Source of the DNA: Symsagittifera roscoffensis
Lineage: Eukaryota; Xenacoelomorpha; Acoela; Convolutidae
Reading direction: 5' to 3'
Length of the DNA: 64,000 nucleotides
NCBI RefSeq assembly: GCF_963678635.1
Contig: NC_087062.1
Location: forward strand, 5,816,193-5,880,192
The first letter of the stretch is position 1, and each line of letters begins with the position of its first letter. The position numbers and the translations under genes are program-made. The notes beneath the pieces are model-generated. The model did not search any database, was not told the DNA's origin, and saw only the letters and a list, made by a program, of their open reading frames with translations. Below, one piece after another: positions 36,801-50,240 of the stretch.

Positions 36801-39714
36801 CTCCAAAAACTAATTTTACTCGAGTAAAATTTTATATAGCGTAATTACGCTGCTATTGTAAACGGCCTAAAATAAGCATAAGTAAGCTTGCTCGCTCGTC
36901 TTAATTGATTGAAATAAGACCAAAAATCAAACATAACAAGCGATATACATTTTTGTTCGAATCATGACTAAAAGTGCTGTAATATGATTTATCCTTCAAT
37001 CTATTCCAAGTAGATAATTATAAGAATGTTTTGATGAAGAAGGACTTTTTTTGCTGGCCAGGCCCACAAGAAAACTTTCGTTACAAAAAATAAGCAGTTG
37101 AGATGGGAAGAATAATCGACTTAAAATTCTAACAAACATTAGAAAGCGCGGAAACTCAGCAAGTTTGGGGGCGGCTTTCCAGCAAAGAACGAGCACTGAT
37201 TGCTTTTGGCATGTGAATCCAGATTTTTCAGCAGAAAAAATTTACAGTATGAATGAGCTAGATTTTTTAAAACTGGTCTGGGTGACTTTTTGTTTTCAGA
37301 ACTAAAATTTCGGGTCACCGTTTATTATTGTAACGGATCCCAAATAGCTCATTGTGATAACCTTAAAAAGATAATTAAGCGATTTCAGAGTTTTCCTCAA
37401 AATTACAGAGAGGATCAAGATTATCTTCCATATTCCTCTGTTTGTTTGTGTAGTTTTGACTCCACCTAAAGCTGAGCAACGAAACTATTAAATTAAAAAA
37501 ACACTTGCAAAAAAACAGTTTGTGGTGAAATTTTAAAAAATTTTCTGATGTTTTTTTGAACGTTTCCTCAGATTTAAGAGAACTTGAAAATTCACTTTTT
37601 TGCGAAAATCTCAAAAAAAAGTTACAAGAGATATTTCCAAAGAAAGTATTTTTTCAACAGAAGTGAAAATTTAGCTACTCATAAAAAAGCAAAATCTATA
37701 GAAAGATAGTTAAATTTGCAGATTAGATAAATAATACTTTATTGCTATGTACCGTTTGTTATTAACTATTTTCAACGTGCTATAACATTTGGTGTTTCAT
37801 ATCAGTTGGGGGAGCACTGGTGAAGTGGTCCCGTAATGGAGTTCTATGGATAAAAATCATTTAAATATGAGTCTTAAGGCCAGTGTCTATAAAAGGGAAA
37901 AATAATGGGGGAGGGTGGTGGGAGTAAGTCGTAAAAGGACATGCGTTGGGGGGGGATAAGGGTAAAAGAAGCAATTGTTTGATAAAGACACTCGATTTGC
38001 AAACTTTCTGCATTACTCATTTGAGATATGCAGAAATTCTTGCAAAACTTTGCACCAGGCTAAAAAAAAGTTTAAAAAAAACCATTTAAATTGAATAAAA
38101 ATCCTTTTAGTAAAGTGGGGGATTGTTAAGTAGGTTAAATTGGTCAAACCTTTGACCAATCAGATTGCAGCAAAAATCGATTTTTAAATAAAAAGCTCTA
38201 GTGCTAATTTAATGCTTTTTATTAAAGGGGAGCTTTTTTTAATAGATACCATAGGGGTGGCGATTTTCAAGTAGATCCCTCAAAACAATGGATTCTAATT
38301 GATTCTAAACTCCCTTTTGTTTCAGGGCAGCAAGGGAATCCATAAAATTTTTAATTTGTTTCATTTTCACCTTACTCAACAGGGTTACGTCTCCGTCTCT
38401 CAATCAAAAGGTCAGATGTTCGAGGACCAGCGTGATCCATGCTCGTTGCTTCAGGGTGAGGGAACATTGCCCAGCTCAGAAAAACCCAAATGAAAAAGTG
38501 CATGTAATGCTTCAGCAGGGAAACATCAATGGTTCCCCGTGAATAGCTAAACGGTTCGTACGTTGGTCCTTTCCCTAGTGGATAAATTGTCTTAATTTAT
38601 CGAGGACCGCCCACTTGACAAATTGAAGAGAAGATATAATTTTATACTGGAAAAAATTTGGGAACAAATTATTAAACCTTTGCTTCTCAAAGGTGAGTGT
38701 TCGCAACAGAAAAACTTATACTTTTGTCTGCAGGATTGGCTTTGATGTTTTTGCGCCGCTTGTTTGTCACAATTGCGCTCTGTTTATGCCTTTTAGGAAT
38801 GTAAGTATGCCGGTAAATTGCCTCCTTGGGCAAAAAATATTCACTGTTTAATATTCACTGCGAAGTTTTGATTCTAAAACTTACCATTTGTAAAAGGCAA
38901 TATGAATATATAATTTCCTGTAAACTTCTGCGTTGTAGTAACACGGCACTTTTTAATATTCGAGAGACATTTAAATATATATATTTTTCTCTTCCATTTT
39001 GGATCTGTTTCGAACTATTTTCCGGCTTGTAATTAATTGAAATTACCTGTCGTTGGAAAAGTGCAAAAAACCTTGCGACAAATCTTATTTTTCTGCCCCT
39101 TTTTCAATTCTGTTCGCAATTTTTTTCCGAAAAAATCAAGGGTAACTATTTTATAAAACCACAACCAAAACTGCAGTGATTTATACAGACCTTTTAAAAC
39201 CAATTTCGGATTATGATTTAAGTACCACTAAACATACAGACAAGGAGATCGAAAATTATAAATAATGTACTAAAAAGTTTAACTCTCTCATTTTCCCAAA
39301 ACTTTCATTTTCAAAAGATTTTGGATCGAGTTAAATCCTCCCATCCTCCCGTGCTTACTTGGCTCCAGTTCTAAATTGGAAATTGCAGCCAATCAGAATT
39401 GAGTATGTGACACGCAGTGCTAACCAAATTTATATCAAGTTAATTAATAGGGCGTAAGGTTTTAAACTTTGACAATTTAGACAGTAGGGTTCCAACATGA
39501 TCCGAGATTTCACATGCAGAACATGAAGAAAAAAAAATTACAAACTTGATTATTTGCAAATGTACTTTGAATCCTACTTGAATCAAGTTAACATCCCCCT
39601 CCCCTCGCTTTAACTTAAGTAACACGTTCCAAGTATCACTATTCTGGTAATCACTATAATAGTGTGACACTATTCAACTAAATATCAATATACTTGGTTT
39701 TGTGTGAGGAGAGG
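36801..39714. other. Intergenic, no supported gene
   Basis: It holds G-rich patches (37905-37960) and a less AT-rich stretch at 38380-38620 with a weak tRNA-like GATGTTCGAGGACC. Frames up to 79 codons are unrecognised. Confidence 0.5.
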
Positions 39715-39845
39715 TAGCGTTTTTAGGGTTGGTCGGCCGAAAATGGTATCATAAAAATACTAAAGGGGGACCCTTTGGTTGGCGAGGAGGTCCAATCCCT
39801 GAGGGAGGATAAAAAGACCGACCCCTCCCCTTAATTCCGCCCCTG
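39715..39845 (-). mobile_element. hAT-like MITE fragment
   Basis: Read on the minus strand it begins CAGGGGCGGAATTAAGG and contains AGGGATTGGACC, then CCAACCAAAGGGTCCC, and ends near ACCAACCCTAAAA. This is the 5' half of the repeat family seen complete at 52653-53011. Confidence 0.7.
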
Positions 39846-41334
39846 CATCATACTATTATACTCTATCAGCTGACGTATATAAAATTACCGTTAGCTTGAT
39901 TTCCATAAATTACTTACTTTTTGTCGTTTTCTGTTTACTTCTTCCCACTCAGTTAATTATTCATGACAAGTGCGCCAACTCGACGCATTGCGATGGCTTA
40001 AATGATGACGCAGTGAAAGCTATCATTTTTAAACAATATCATTCTCGGCCATGGAGATGAAGTATTTGCTGTAAATCAATTAATCATAGCGATGTTATTA
40101 TGTATGTCTCCTTCTGTGGCACTTTTTCAACGGCAGATAGCTTAAAATATTGATAGAAAAAATTTGGGTCTTTTTAAGTATTCCTCCCAAATACAACTAT
40201 CAAAGTATAGAAATCACTAATGGAAATGCTCGAATCTGATTGGCTGAAACTGAATGCAAAATTAAAAAAACTCGTTCAATTAATTATTGATGAGCTGTTG
40301 AACTATTTATGGCAGAATAAGTAAGAAAAAACCCAAAAAGTTGGAAAAAAACAGTATCGAGAAAAAAAACAGTTTTTCTTATGAAAAAATCGAGAAACTG
40401 ACTTTTATTTATAAAAAACTTTACAGTTACATAGTTTGCTCTGTTATGATCTCAAGCTCAGCTATCTCGCTGGTTTTAAGTCTATTTTAACAATTTGTTG
40501 ATCTGGGTCTCAATCGGTTAAAATGAACCCAAAATTGGTTTTTGTATTTTTAAACAATTTATGCAGCATATTATTAAGCTATAATTTGTGGTCCAATCAA
40601 CAATTTCACCAAACAGACTTAAAACCTTCAAAATACCTACTTTGAGATAATGAAAAAGAACTATTACTGAAATTTTTTCGTTAAAAAAATTGTCTTTGTG
40701 ATTTTTTTTTTCGCAAAAAAGTTGAGATCTGTTTTTTTTTCTCGATACTGTTTTCTTTTCGTAAATTTTTAGCCATATAACTGTATAGTATGGTTGCATA
40801 GATTCGGCCAGTTGCACTATCGGCTGTCTGGCATCGTTTGAAGGGAAGCAGCCCGTGGTTGCAGGACCTAACAGAGCAAATATACCAAGAGAACTTTATT
40901 CAGAACTTCAGCACCGCGCGGGGCAGCAGACCGCAAATTAATTCTTAGTTATTTCCTAAACATTTCCGTCTCTGGCGTATCAACAGTTGGCTATTTTGTT
41001 ACTTCAGTTGGCTGTTTGTTTAATTCAGTTGGCAATTTTTTTAACTTTATTTGGCAATTTTGATGATATCTCTACTTCACACCCCAGCGGTTTTCAGTAC
41101 AATTCTCCCCCTTGTGACAATTTTTCAGCTGAGAAATTTACCAAAGTTGAATGACCAGCAACAAGAAAATGCCGCCAGTCATCTCCAATTACCTTTTATG
41201 TCAAATGAAAAAATTAGTTCCCTGAATATCCCTTGATAAACATTTTAACCTGGCTAATACCGTTTTTCATTTGTCAAATTTAATTGAATTGTTATCGTAT
41301 GCTTTTACTTTTTGTTAATCGGCTATGAAATAAA
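39846..41334. other. Upstream of receptor gene, nothing firm
   Basis: AT-rich sequence. A less AT-rich stretch at 40810-40935 is unassigned. No 5' non-coding exon or promoter element could be recognised, so the transcription start of the receptor gene is unknown. Confidence 0.45.
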
Positions 41335-41818
41335 ATGATGTTCATCGGCTTTGAAATATTTTCCTGCAGTTGTTTTAAACTTTTATGGTTTGTTTTTGTT
41401 CTTTTTACTCTGAATCATGGAGTATCTGCCGACGATCTGGAATCGGAGAGTACAAACACGACTAAGACGATTCAAGACACCGCGAACAGACTCAAACGTT
41501 TTCTGTTCCAAAACTACTCTATTTTGATTCGTCCAAAGCTAGACCAATCAAAACCAGTTATTGTGAAGTTCGACATTGCTATGAAACAAGTTATTGATGT
41601 TAACGTGAAAACCCAGCAGATGACCCTATTTCTATGGCAACGACAGACATGGTTTGACGAGTTTTTATCTTGGGATCCGAGAGAATTCGGCAACTTGACG
41701 CAGGTGTTTGTGAGTCCCATTGATATCTGGATCCCAGATATTATATTCCAAAATTCGCTGGACGAAATGGAAGAGGTCAAAGACAGGTCAATCATCAAGG
41801 TCATGCTGCTCAGCTCAG
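41335..41818 (+). CDS. Nicotinic receptor-like subunit, exon 1
   Basis: This exon encodes residues 1-161 and the first base of codon 162 of a predicted 588-residue Cys-loop ligand-gated ion channel subunit, a plasma-membrane receptor in pentamers. An in-frame TGA at 41326-41328 precedes two adjacent ATG codons (41335, 41338); the first was chosen. Residues 14-32 form a signal peptide ending VSA. The N-terminal helix and first strands follow family spacing (RLKRFLFQNYS near 52-62, VKFDIAMKQVIDV near 77-89, W101, W106, W113-DPREFG). Loop A is IWIPDIIFQNS (131-141); the tyrosine of alpha subunits is Gln139 here. Sequons occur at Asn41, Asn60 and Asn120. The donor is CTCAG/GTAAAA in phase 1. The subunit type cannot be fixed further without a tree. 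Confidence 0.92.
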
Positions 41819-42562
41819 GTAAAAGTTTTGTTACTTTATTCAGAAGAAATTAAGCAATTCATCATTTTAAGCAACTCAATATCGATTATACCGCTCTGTA
41901 ATTCAAACAAAAATGTTATTTTTATCTCTATTTAACCTAAAAAAAAAACATCTTTTTTTTCGCTGTATAAGCTCAAGACTTTTTTTCGCTATAAAAGACC
42001 ACTAAAATCTGTTAATTTTGCCATATAATTGCAATGAAATCTATTTGTGTCTCAATAGAAACCCCAGAAAACTTTTTTAAAATGTAACTCTCCAACTTTA
42101 AATTTTAATTTCAAAGTTTAAATCTAATAACCGAAGCAACATGAATGGAGCATTGCGAGCATGAAAAAGTAAAAATAATCAGTAAGAAAAAATCACCTTT
42201 CTGTTTACCCCCACCCCCAATTTTCCACCCTCTCCCATTATAACCCCCAAAGAAATGAGGATGGAAAAGGTACCTGAAGGGCGTTTTCGTTTTGTAAACG
42301 TGGGGGTGAAGGAGTTGAGGAATAAATTAAGTTGTCAAAGTCAAAGAATTACAAAAAATGTAACATAAAAAAAGTGATTGAGTGTAAAAAATATTTTGAA
42401 GATGAATGAAGCACCAAAATAACAAATTAAACTAAAATTTATTACGAACAAAGCGCACAAAAAAAAAAGAAAAACAAAGCGCACAAAAAATTATGATACA
42501 TTTAAATCGATCAAAATGGATGATCGCATTGATAATAATAACTTATAATATAAGAAAAGTTA

Positions 42563-43415
42563 ACCCGGGTTGACCTCCGTTAACCGAAAATGCTTATCTT
42601 ACAATTCCATATACCTAAACTGCTTAGCATACAATTCCATACATCAAATGTATGGAAAATGCTAATGATACAATTTTCATACAATTTCAAAAAACCATTG
42701 AAAAAAATTCGCACTAGTTTTTGCGGCTATTTGAACCAAATAAAACTGGTGATGAAAAACAACTGTTTGTTTTTTTTGGAAAAAAATGGTTATCATACAA
42801 TTTCCATATATGAAAATTGTATGACTAGCATTTTTTTTTGAAAAAATATTGAAATTGCCCCAAAACTTTTTTCAGTCGCAAATCGAATTTTTCAGTATGC
42901 AAATTTTAGTTTTTTGCCTGCATAACGTAGTTCTGGATACACAAAAAGTGGATTTTCCCCGTTTCTCAAACAGGATAAAAACTCCTATTTCGTTTGTATG
43001 GCATGTTTAAATTTGCCTTGATGTCTGATAATTTGAAAAATCTAATTTTAAAAATAATCATCTTTGAAAATTTTTGCCAAAATTCAAAAGCTTGATGCTT
43101 TTAGTATATGATTTGTGAAGAAAACTCCGACACAATTCAGGTCGTTTCCAATGCATTGTAAAAATCAGACGATTAGCCCTTTGGTGACTCTAGTTTTGAG
43201 TAAACCATGGGTTTAGTCACTTGTATTCTGTCACGAACACATCCCAAAATTTTGATAATTTTTTTCAAAAAAAAAATCAAGTTTTTGGTTTATGAAAACA
43301 AGCTTATCCTACAATTTCCATGTATGAAAATTTCTAATCTTAGAGTTTTCTTAACATTTTCTGTATCTATGGAATTGTACAAAATTGTATGATAAGCTTT
43401 TTTGGTGAACCCGGG
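42563..43415. mobile_element. TIR element with CCCGGGTT ends
   Basis: The left end reads CCCGGGTTGACC, then GCTTATCTTACAATTCCATA. The right end, on the other strand, reads CCCGGGTTCACC, then GCTTATCATACAATTTT. The length is about 850 bp. Internal copies of the CATACAATT/AATTGTATGA motif point both ways. No transposase frame; target duplication not clear. Confidence 0.6.
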
Positions 43416-43697
43416 AAAATGGAAAATTATAATGATATAAATAGAAGATTATAAAAAAACTTATTACAAAAATTGAACTTATTATAAAAAGTTCTATTAT
43501 ACGAACAGAACTTAATATATAGAACTTTTAAAAATGCTAACTTTTACTTTTTTGCCAGTTAAAAAGGAAATTGGGAAAAACTGGTAACTGGGAAATCGTA
43601 ATCAAGCTTACATGTATACAAAGTTTCTCGGTCTTATTGGTATTATCCTAGAAGAAGTTTGGCCACAAACACACGCACTCAGAAGGACAGAGAAACA

Positions 43698-43718
43698 CAC
43701 ACACACACACACACACCT
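43698..43718. repeat. CA dinucleotide microsatellite
   Basis: About ten uninterrupted CA units, followed by CA-rich sequence to 43740. Confidence 0.9.
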
Positions 43719-45119
43719 CCAAAAACACATACAGCACACAAAGACTTATTATTGTTCCGACCATTTGAAAAATCCTTTTCCAAATTCTTTTCTGGTGTTT
43801 TTTTTTCCTTGTTTTCCTCTTTTTTTTCATTTCTTTTTGTTTTTTTTACGCAAAACCAGACACCTCAGATAAACATCGGAGAGGGTTGAGTGATATATTA
43901 TACTAAAGCTCTTTTAGTAGTGATTCGATTGAAATCAATTTTTTTTAACAAACTGTCCCAATTTTGAGAAAAACAGGTTAAAAACTTTCAATTTTTAATC
44001 TAATTTTGAGCAAATAATGCGAACGAGCGGGCTTGCAATAGCTTATTTTTGCCTAATTCAGACCGCGAAAACTTAGTTTTACCCAAATAGAGTTGTTGTT
44101 GAATTTTTTTTGGAGCACGATTCAGGACTTTTTGATATATTTTTTTGTTTTCTGTATCATTTTGTTTTTTTTGCCAAGACTGCTGAATTATCGTAAGTTT
44201 CAGTTTGCAGTTCAAATCTTTTCATCACAATACGCAGAAAAAAAGATGACAATATTAAAAAAAAACTATTTTTTTTTGTTGTTTTTTTCATAGACTATGA
44301 TTTATTTCTTATGAAATCATTTCTGTTTTGATCGATACATACTAAAATCATTTCAAAAATTGTCTCAGTTTCAAGAAAAACTGTTTTTGTATTTTTTACA
44401 ATTCTTTTTTCAGCTAGTGAGTAGAGTAAAATTTTATTAAGTGACTTGGGAATAAACTATATTATTTAGTAAGCAGAAAAATTATACATATTTTTAAGCT
44501 TCAATTAGCAGTTAATTGACACCAAAACTTCGATAACTCTGACTTTTAAAGTTTAATTAAGAAACATCAATATAACAAGTTTTCAAGATCATGCTTTTGT
44601 TTTCAATGATTTTTGAAAAAATTGGTGAGATACTTCAGCCGGTTAAAATAATTACGAAAGTTCGAAGTGTGTTTTTGTTCCTTTTCCTTGCAAACAAAAA
44701 CGACACAAAAAAAATTAAATGTTTTTTTAACTTTTGAACAATAATTGCGGTCAACACTTGTTATGCTATTCTTGTACGGCATAAATCAACATAAACTGCA
44801 CTTCGAAAATTGATTTTGTTTTATTTTAGGCATAAAATTGTTTAAAACTGTAGGTCATTTTTTGCCGATAGTTTTTTTTTGCAAAAAAAAATTAATTATG
44901 ATGAACTTCAACCCTCCATTTGTTAGTGTTCTTGAAAGAAAAAAATTGAAAATGTTGAAAAAGGTCAAGACTTACAAAAAGAAAAAATATCCAACCTTTC
45001 TGTTTGGGCATTCTGATGAAATTTTATTGCAAAAATCAGATCTGAAAGCCTTCTATTTTGACTTCAATGCAAACAAAAAGATTTTAAAGATTTTATCTAT
45101 GACAAAGAGATAAAAGCGC

Positions 45120-46124
45120 TACCCGCATTTAAGAAAAGTGAAAACAAATCGAATATAATGGACTTTCGTGGTCTTTAAAGGTGTAAATATAATCGATTCC
45201 CATGTTACGTCCAGACAAGAAAATTGGACTAAAAATGGATTTTATAATAAGTAGGAAATCACATCAAAATGGATTTTTTTCCACTTTATTTTTGTTTCGC
45301 GCGTCGTGCAAAATGATGCAAGAATTTCAGCATTTATCAAGTGAGTGATGCGGAAACTGTGCGAAGCGAGTGTACGGCCTGGCCTGATCCATTTCAAAAC
45401 CTAAACTCAAAGTGCAAAAAGATTCCGTTGAGCTCCCCCCCCCCCCCCCCAATGTTTGCCCCTTTGCTCCCCTTCAATCCCCTAACGTTTGCCCCTTTGT
45501 TCCCCTCTCCCCACTAAACCCCCACCTGAACACCCCCCCCCCCCCCCAGTAGCTGAACAACCCCCCATCTGAACACCCCCGCCTGAAAAAACCATGCCCC
45601 CCCCCCCAGCTGAACCCACATACCCCCCTCCCCCCACCTGAACAACCCCCCACCTGAACAACCCACACCTGAAACCAAACCCACCTGAACACGTTGCGTT
45701 GGGAGGGGAGGGAGAGGAGGGGGTTTGTTGTAAATGGGCAAACGCTAGGGGGGTGGGGTAATGTTGAGTAATGTAAAAAAGTAACAAGAATATCAAAGTT
45801 AGGTAGAAAAAAAATCAATTGAACAACAAGTAACCAACGTAAGCAACTTTAATTTAAAACGTAGAAAAGACTTTATGTGCGTTAAAATTCGCACCTCGGT
45901 AAAGTGGATAAAAAATCGATTATAAATCAGTTTCATTGTCAGTGTCCAAAAAAGTGAAAATAAATCGATTATAATGGATGAAAAAAGGATTTAAATGCCT
46001 CGAAAAACAGTAATATTATAGTCCATTTTTAATTGATTATAATCGATTTGTTTTCACTTTTGGGGACACTGACAAGGAAACTCAATTATAATCGATTTTT
46101 ATTCATGGAACTTCAATGCGGGTA
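45120..46124. mobile_element. TIR element with TACCCGCA ends, A
   Basis: The left end TACCCGCATTTAAG and the right end (complement) TACCCGCATTGAAG match at 13 of 14 bases. The interior is rich in ATCGATTATAA-type motifs, including an inverted repeat of about 80 bp per arm between 45905 and 46110, and carries the C-rich tract at 45432-45700. It has no transposase frame. The family link to 50957-51919 rests on the shared ends and the ATCGATT-rich interior. Confidence 0.6.
45432..45700. repeat. C-rich minisatellite, CACCTGAACA units
   Basis: Runs of 6-16 C alternate with about ten imperfect copies of CACCTGAACA. The minus strand would be G-rich enough for quadruplex formation. Three overlapping minus-strand frames of 75-114 codons here are low-complexity shadows. 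Confidence 0.85.
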
Positions 46125-48576
46125 ATGCAATTTTTTAGCGTCACAAAATTGTTGTTCCGACAATTGAAAATGGCGAGGAACTTTCTTTAGGTATGTTTTT
46201 TTCTGTTTTTTTTTCGTGCAAAGTCAAGTACTACGCAATTTTTTTAGTGAAAGTTCAAACTGTCTTTAAAATATTTCAAAAACAAGCCAGTGCGAGAAAA
46301 AAAATTTCGAGGAAATTAAGATTTAGAAATTTTTGATTTTCAGTCTTATTTCCAAAACCCTATTAAATTGATTGAATTTAAATTTTAGGCATCAAAATTG
46401 CTCCTAAACTTCATAAATTTCAGGATAGATCTATTCAAATCAATTTGATTTTCAGTTCAATTTCCAAAGTGTACTGTTTAATCAATTTGGATCGACCAAA
46501 ACACAATTTAGTTTATATTTTTATTTAACCACAAAACAGTTTTGTCAGTTCGGAAGGTTCGAAATTGAACTTTTGGTATATCTGACTTTGCTTGTAAAAC
46601 CTGTTCCGCAAACATTGATAAGCGCCGCTTCGCCTCAATGAAAAACCGTAATTTTTTCCTCCCAGTTATTGAATATTTTTCTGCCGATTTAAACACATGT
46701 TCACATTGCTTTTTATTTTATAGGCCATCCGCGTCCCAAATAGTACAAATTAGTGTGGTCTTTCAAGTCTAATTTTGACTGACAGCCAAAAGTGTGGTTG
46801 TTTGTTCAATTTTTCTGACATGGTTAAGTTCTTCGGTACGCATTGAGATTTTGCCATCTGTGAGAGTTGTCATACCGTATCCGATATCTGCTCATGTGTG
46901 ATAGGACACATGATCGTCATCACATGAACAGATTTTTTAATGCTCGAATACGAATTATTTATCGCCGGGTTGAAAAAAATGAGCATCAGATAATTTCAGA
47001 CTATTTCATACAGTTTCGGAAAAACTCGTAGATTGAAACAATTGCAATGAAACAGCATGATAAAATTTTTTCCGTATTATAAACCTGAACGACAAGCTTT
47101 TTTAACAAACTAAAAATTGTATGGCCAGAATTTTCCAGTTTTATGATACTTGAATGGTAAACATTTTTCTGTTTTTTTTTAAATAATTTGCTAGAGTTTT
47201 TGTTTTTTTTTGTTCATAATTGATGCTAATAGATATAAGACTTCCCATGGAGAAAATTTGTATTTAAAGAAATTGTTTGATAAGCATATTTTGTGTATTA
47301 TACAATGTTTACCTATAGAATTGGAATAATAACTGTTTTTGATCCTAAAACTTTTTTTTTCCGAGTTATTGATTTTTTCAGGCTTTTTCCCCCGCACGCT
47401 ATCAATAAGTTATATCAAAAAAATTGGAAGAACACAATAGTTCCGTCAATTTCATCGAAAGTCAATTTCATCGAAAGAACAACAAGGCTTTTGTCTTGAG
47501 TCAGGGCAAGCCATAAATGTTCCGACCACCAATTAACTGGTCTCGAATAGTTTTTTGTCAAAGAAAAAATTTTGATAAATCAGGAGTTTGTGTTAGCTTG
47601 TGTTTCCTCCTAAACAGCAAAAATGAGTGAATGAAATTAAATTGCTGGATAGTTTGCACCGCTTTAATCATTCAAGGTTAGATTTTTAACCACTTTGATC
47701 ACCTTTGTGTATTTTAAAACGATTTTAAATTAGCCCAGAACGTGGCCGTGCTGAAAGTTTCAAACACGATAGCTTTACCAAAAAAGATCAGATCAAAGTG
47801 TTTTTTTTTGTGCAAGATTTTACTCAAGGTTCAGCTCATTTTTTGAGTTTATTTATGCAACATCCACATCATGATTAGTTTTTGGCTTCGAAGTCCGCAA
47901 ATTTACCATATAGTTGGAAAATTTTACAAGATTTTGAAAGAAAAAACAAATAATATGGCCATCATTCACAAGGATAAAAGATTTGCAGTTATGAAAAATT
48001 ATACTGAAAAAAGCACTTACACTATTTGAAACTAACTGGCAACATTCAGCCTCGTCAATCTTAGAATTGAGAGAAATTTTGAATTTAAAATTTGATCGCG
48101 TGCAATTGTTTCGAAAGTTGGGCAAGATTATACGAAAAAAGTTTAACCCTAGTCGGTACAATAACACAACCTTAGAAAAAATTTGGGAACCAAGCTTTAG
48201 AAATCATTATCCTCCGTATCTGGATTATGTTCTAGTCTTTAAAGATCAAAGCAAGAATTTTTAATGCCAGTCGCAAAACTGCGACGAAAACTGGAATCTA
48301 ATTATGTCCTAACACGTTTGTGAACTTGGTATCAAATTAAAATCTGCGAGTCAGAATTCGGATCAATAAAAAAGTCAAAAAAATTGAGTGATGTGAATAA
48401 TTGATCTGAAAATTTCAGTCTGATTTTCAAATTTCAGTGAGCAGATACAATTAATTAAATTATTCGTTCTTAATTTTTTTCTGCTCAGTTTGGCTTTAAA
48501 AATTCGGTAATTTGTATTTCCGCTTTTAGTTTGAGTCTCATTTTTTTTGAATCAAACTAAAAGTTTTTGTCATATT

Positions 48577-48800
48577 TATAGTTTGTCTTTAGCCAACAAC
48601 AAAGATTTTTCAGTTTCTTGCATTACAAGTGAGGTCAGAAATTTCTGTGCTGCTTGCACGGCAACGTTTTTTTTTGTCAGCGTCGGTGTTACATGTTGAA
48701 TTCGAATAAAATTTATATTAAGGTCGTTGAAACACAAGTACAGCAGAAAAGACCTATATTAGTTTAGAAATATGCAGTTTAATGAGTTTATTGTGCTTCA
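48577..48800. repeat. Local duplication, copy 1
   Basis: TATAGTTTGTCTTTAGCC through CGTTGAAACACAAG is repeated in the same orientation from 50352, about 1.77 kb downstream. The similarity resumes after an insertion in the second copy (to about 50730). Confidence 0.85.
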
Positions 48801-48930
48801 CAAATTATCCCAAAATATCCATTTCTAACGCACCATGAGTTTGCTAAGGAAAATTATCAAAAAACAGTCATTTTTTTGAACTTGAGATATCGATATTTTT
48901 TCGATTGTATAAAAAAGTCATCACATTTGG

Positions 48931-49131
48931 CTACTCAAAAGTACAAATACCACACTGAGTACAAATAGTCGAACCACTCTCATAACGAGGCCCAACTGTG
49001 TATTTTGTGATTTGTAAGCAGATTCCGCAACACTTTGTTCTTCCTTTGTCCTTTCTTTTTTTCTTTGGTCGTTCCGACAAAAACTTAAAATTTTCAAGAC
49101 TTGTCGCTGGATTCCGGAGAACTACACACAT
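48931..49131 (-). pseudogene. Possible transposase zinc-ribbon tail
   Basis: A 66-codon frame ends with a basic stretch (RPKKKRKDKGRTK) followed by CCGIC, an 18-residue spacer and CTQCGIC, then a stop close by. A basic linker and a cysteine cluster at the extreme C-terminus is the arrangement of piggyBac-type transposases, but the spacing is longer than usual and no catalytic region is visible upstream. It could be chance. Confidence 0.25.
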
Positions 49132-49484
49132 TAAATTGTTCGCCTATCTAGTGCACACTTTTGCCTCGTAATGCTCTTTGAAAATCAGAACACTGAACAA
49201 GGCTGCTCGAATCTGCTAAAATTTTCAAATTTTTTTTTGTACTTTTTTTTCTAAAATTATTGAAAGTGATACACTTCTCATCCGATAGCTAGCGTCAACT
49301 CGATGAGATATAGTTTCTGAGCCGTGCTAATTTGCGGCTTATATATTGCTAAGTTTTAAAAATTTAGACGCAGGGTATTATTTTTTCGAACTCTATGAAC
49401 ATTTCTGTCATAAATTTCTAACAAAAAGTCGGAATTTGTCTAGGGAAAAATCACACGAAACAAAAATAATCTGTTCTGTTCAAT

Positions 49485-50240
49485 AGAAGTCGCACCACTA
49501 GGTTGATATTTTGTGAGACAAATTTAGGCTGTAAACAGCAAAATTTTATGTGAATGAGCTCTGTAGATAAACATTATCAAGGTTTTGGCCTTAAGAACGA
49601 TTAAGCTAATAAAACGAATGCCTTGACATAAAATAACTGTTTGTAGTTTTCGTTACAATTGTTTATTGCAACGCTTTTGAAAAAACTAGGGTAAGAAACA
49701 AAACCCAATATAAACTTTTTCAGTCAACAACACAAAAATCATCTCTAATTAAACACCGTAATTGGCCCAGTTTAGATATCATTGGCAATTATTTTACAAA
49801 AAAAAAATTTTTTAAGGAAAAATGATCTTAAATATGATTCATAGCCATTTTACATAAAAAACTGATGATAGATTTCAATGTTCAGATTTTATGCACCAGT
49901 TTCTTAAGTAATATTCATCGTGAACCTATTGGATTAGACTCTATACGGCTAGAAAAGCCTGCATAATAAAAAAAATATGAGTTTGGTGGTAAACATTTCA
50001 AATACCACACAAAAAGTTCAATATACCAAAAAATTATCTAAATATATCAGAAAACTTTACTGCACTCAACCCTTTTTTGAATTACCATTTCAAGTTAATT
50101 TTGAGAATTTTTTCAAAAATTGAAAACAAAAGTTCACCGAACAAAGGCTTTAATCTTTTTTTTTATCAAGTGATTTTAGATAAATCAAAAACAATTTAAG
50201 TGCTCGAGTGTAAATTTGTCATATATTTTATTAATTTTCA
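49485..50240. repeat. Segment duplicated at 56368-58200
   Basis: Matched landmarks, same orientation: GTGAATGAGCT near 49551 and 56433, TTCAGTCAACAACA near 49719 and 57049, CCCAGTTTAGATATCATTG against CCCAGTTTGGATATCACTG, TATTGGATTAGA near 49927 and 57904, and AAAACAAAAGTTCACCGAAC near 50125 against the 1.18-kb array unit. Confidence 0.8.

Noticed and set aside
38380-38450. tRNA-like sequence with GATGTTCGAGGACC
   Set aside because: Only the B-box-like part is recognisable; no A box or paired stems.
45474-45818. Glycine-rich minus-strand frames of 75-114 codons
   Set aside because: Shadows of the C-rich minisatellite, in three overlapping frames.
47853-48264. Overlapping frames of 104 (-) and 65 (+) codons
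   Set aside because: No domain recognised, they lie in receptor intron 1, and each is the shadow of the other.
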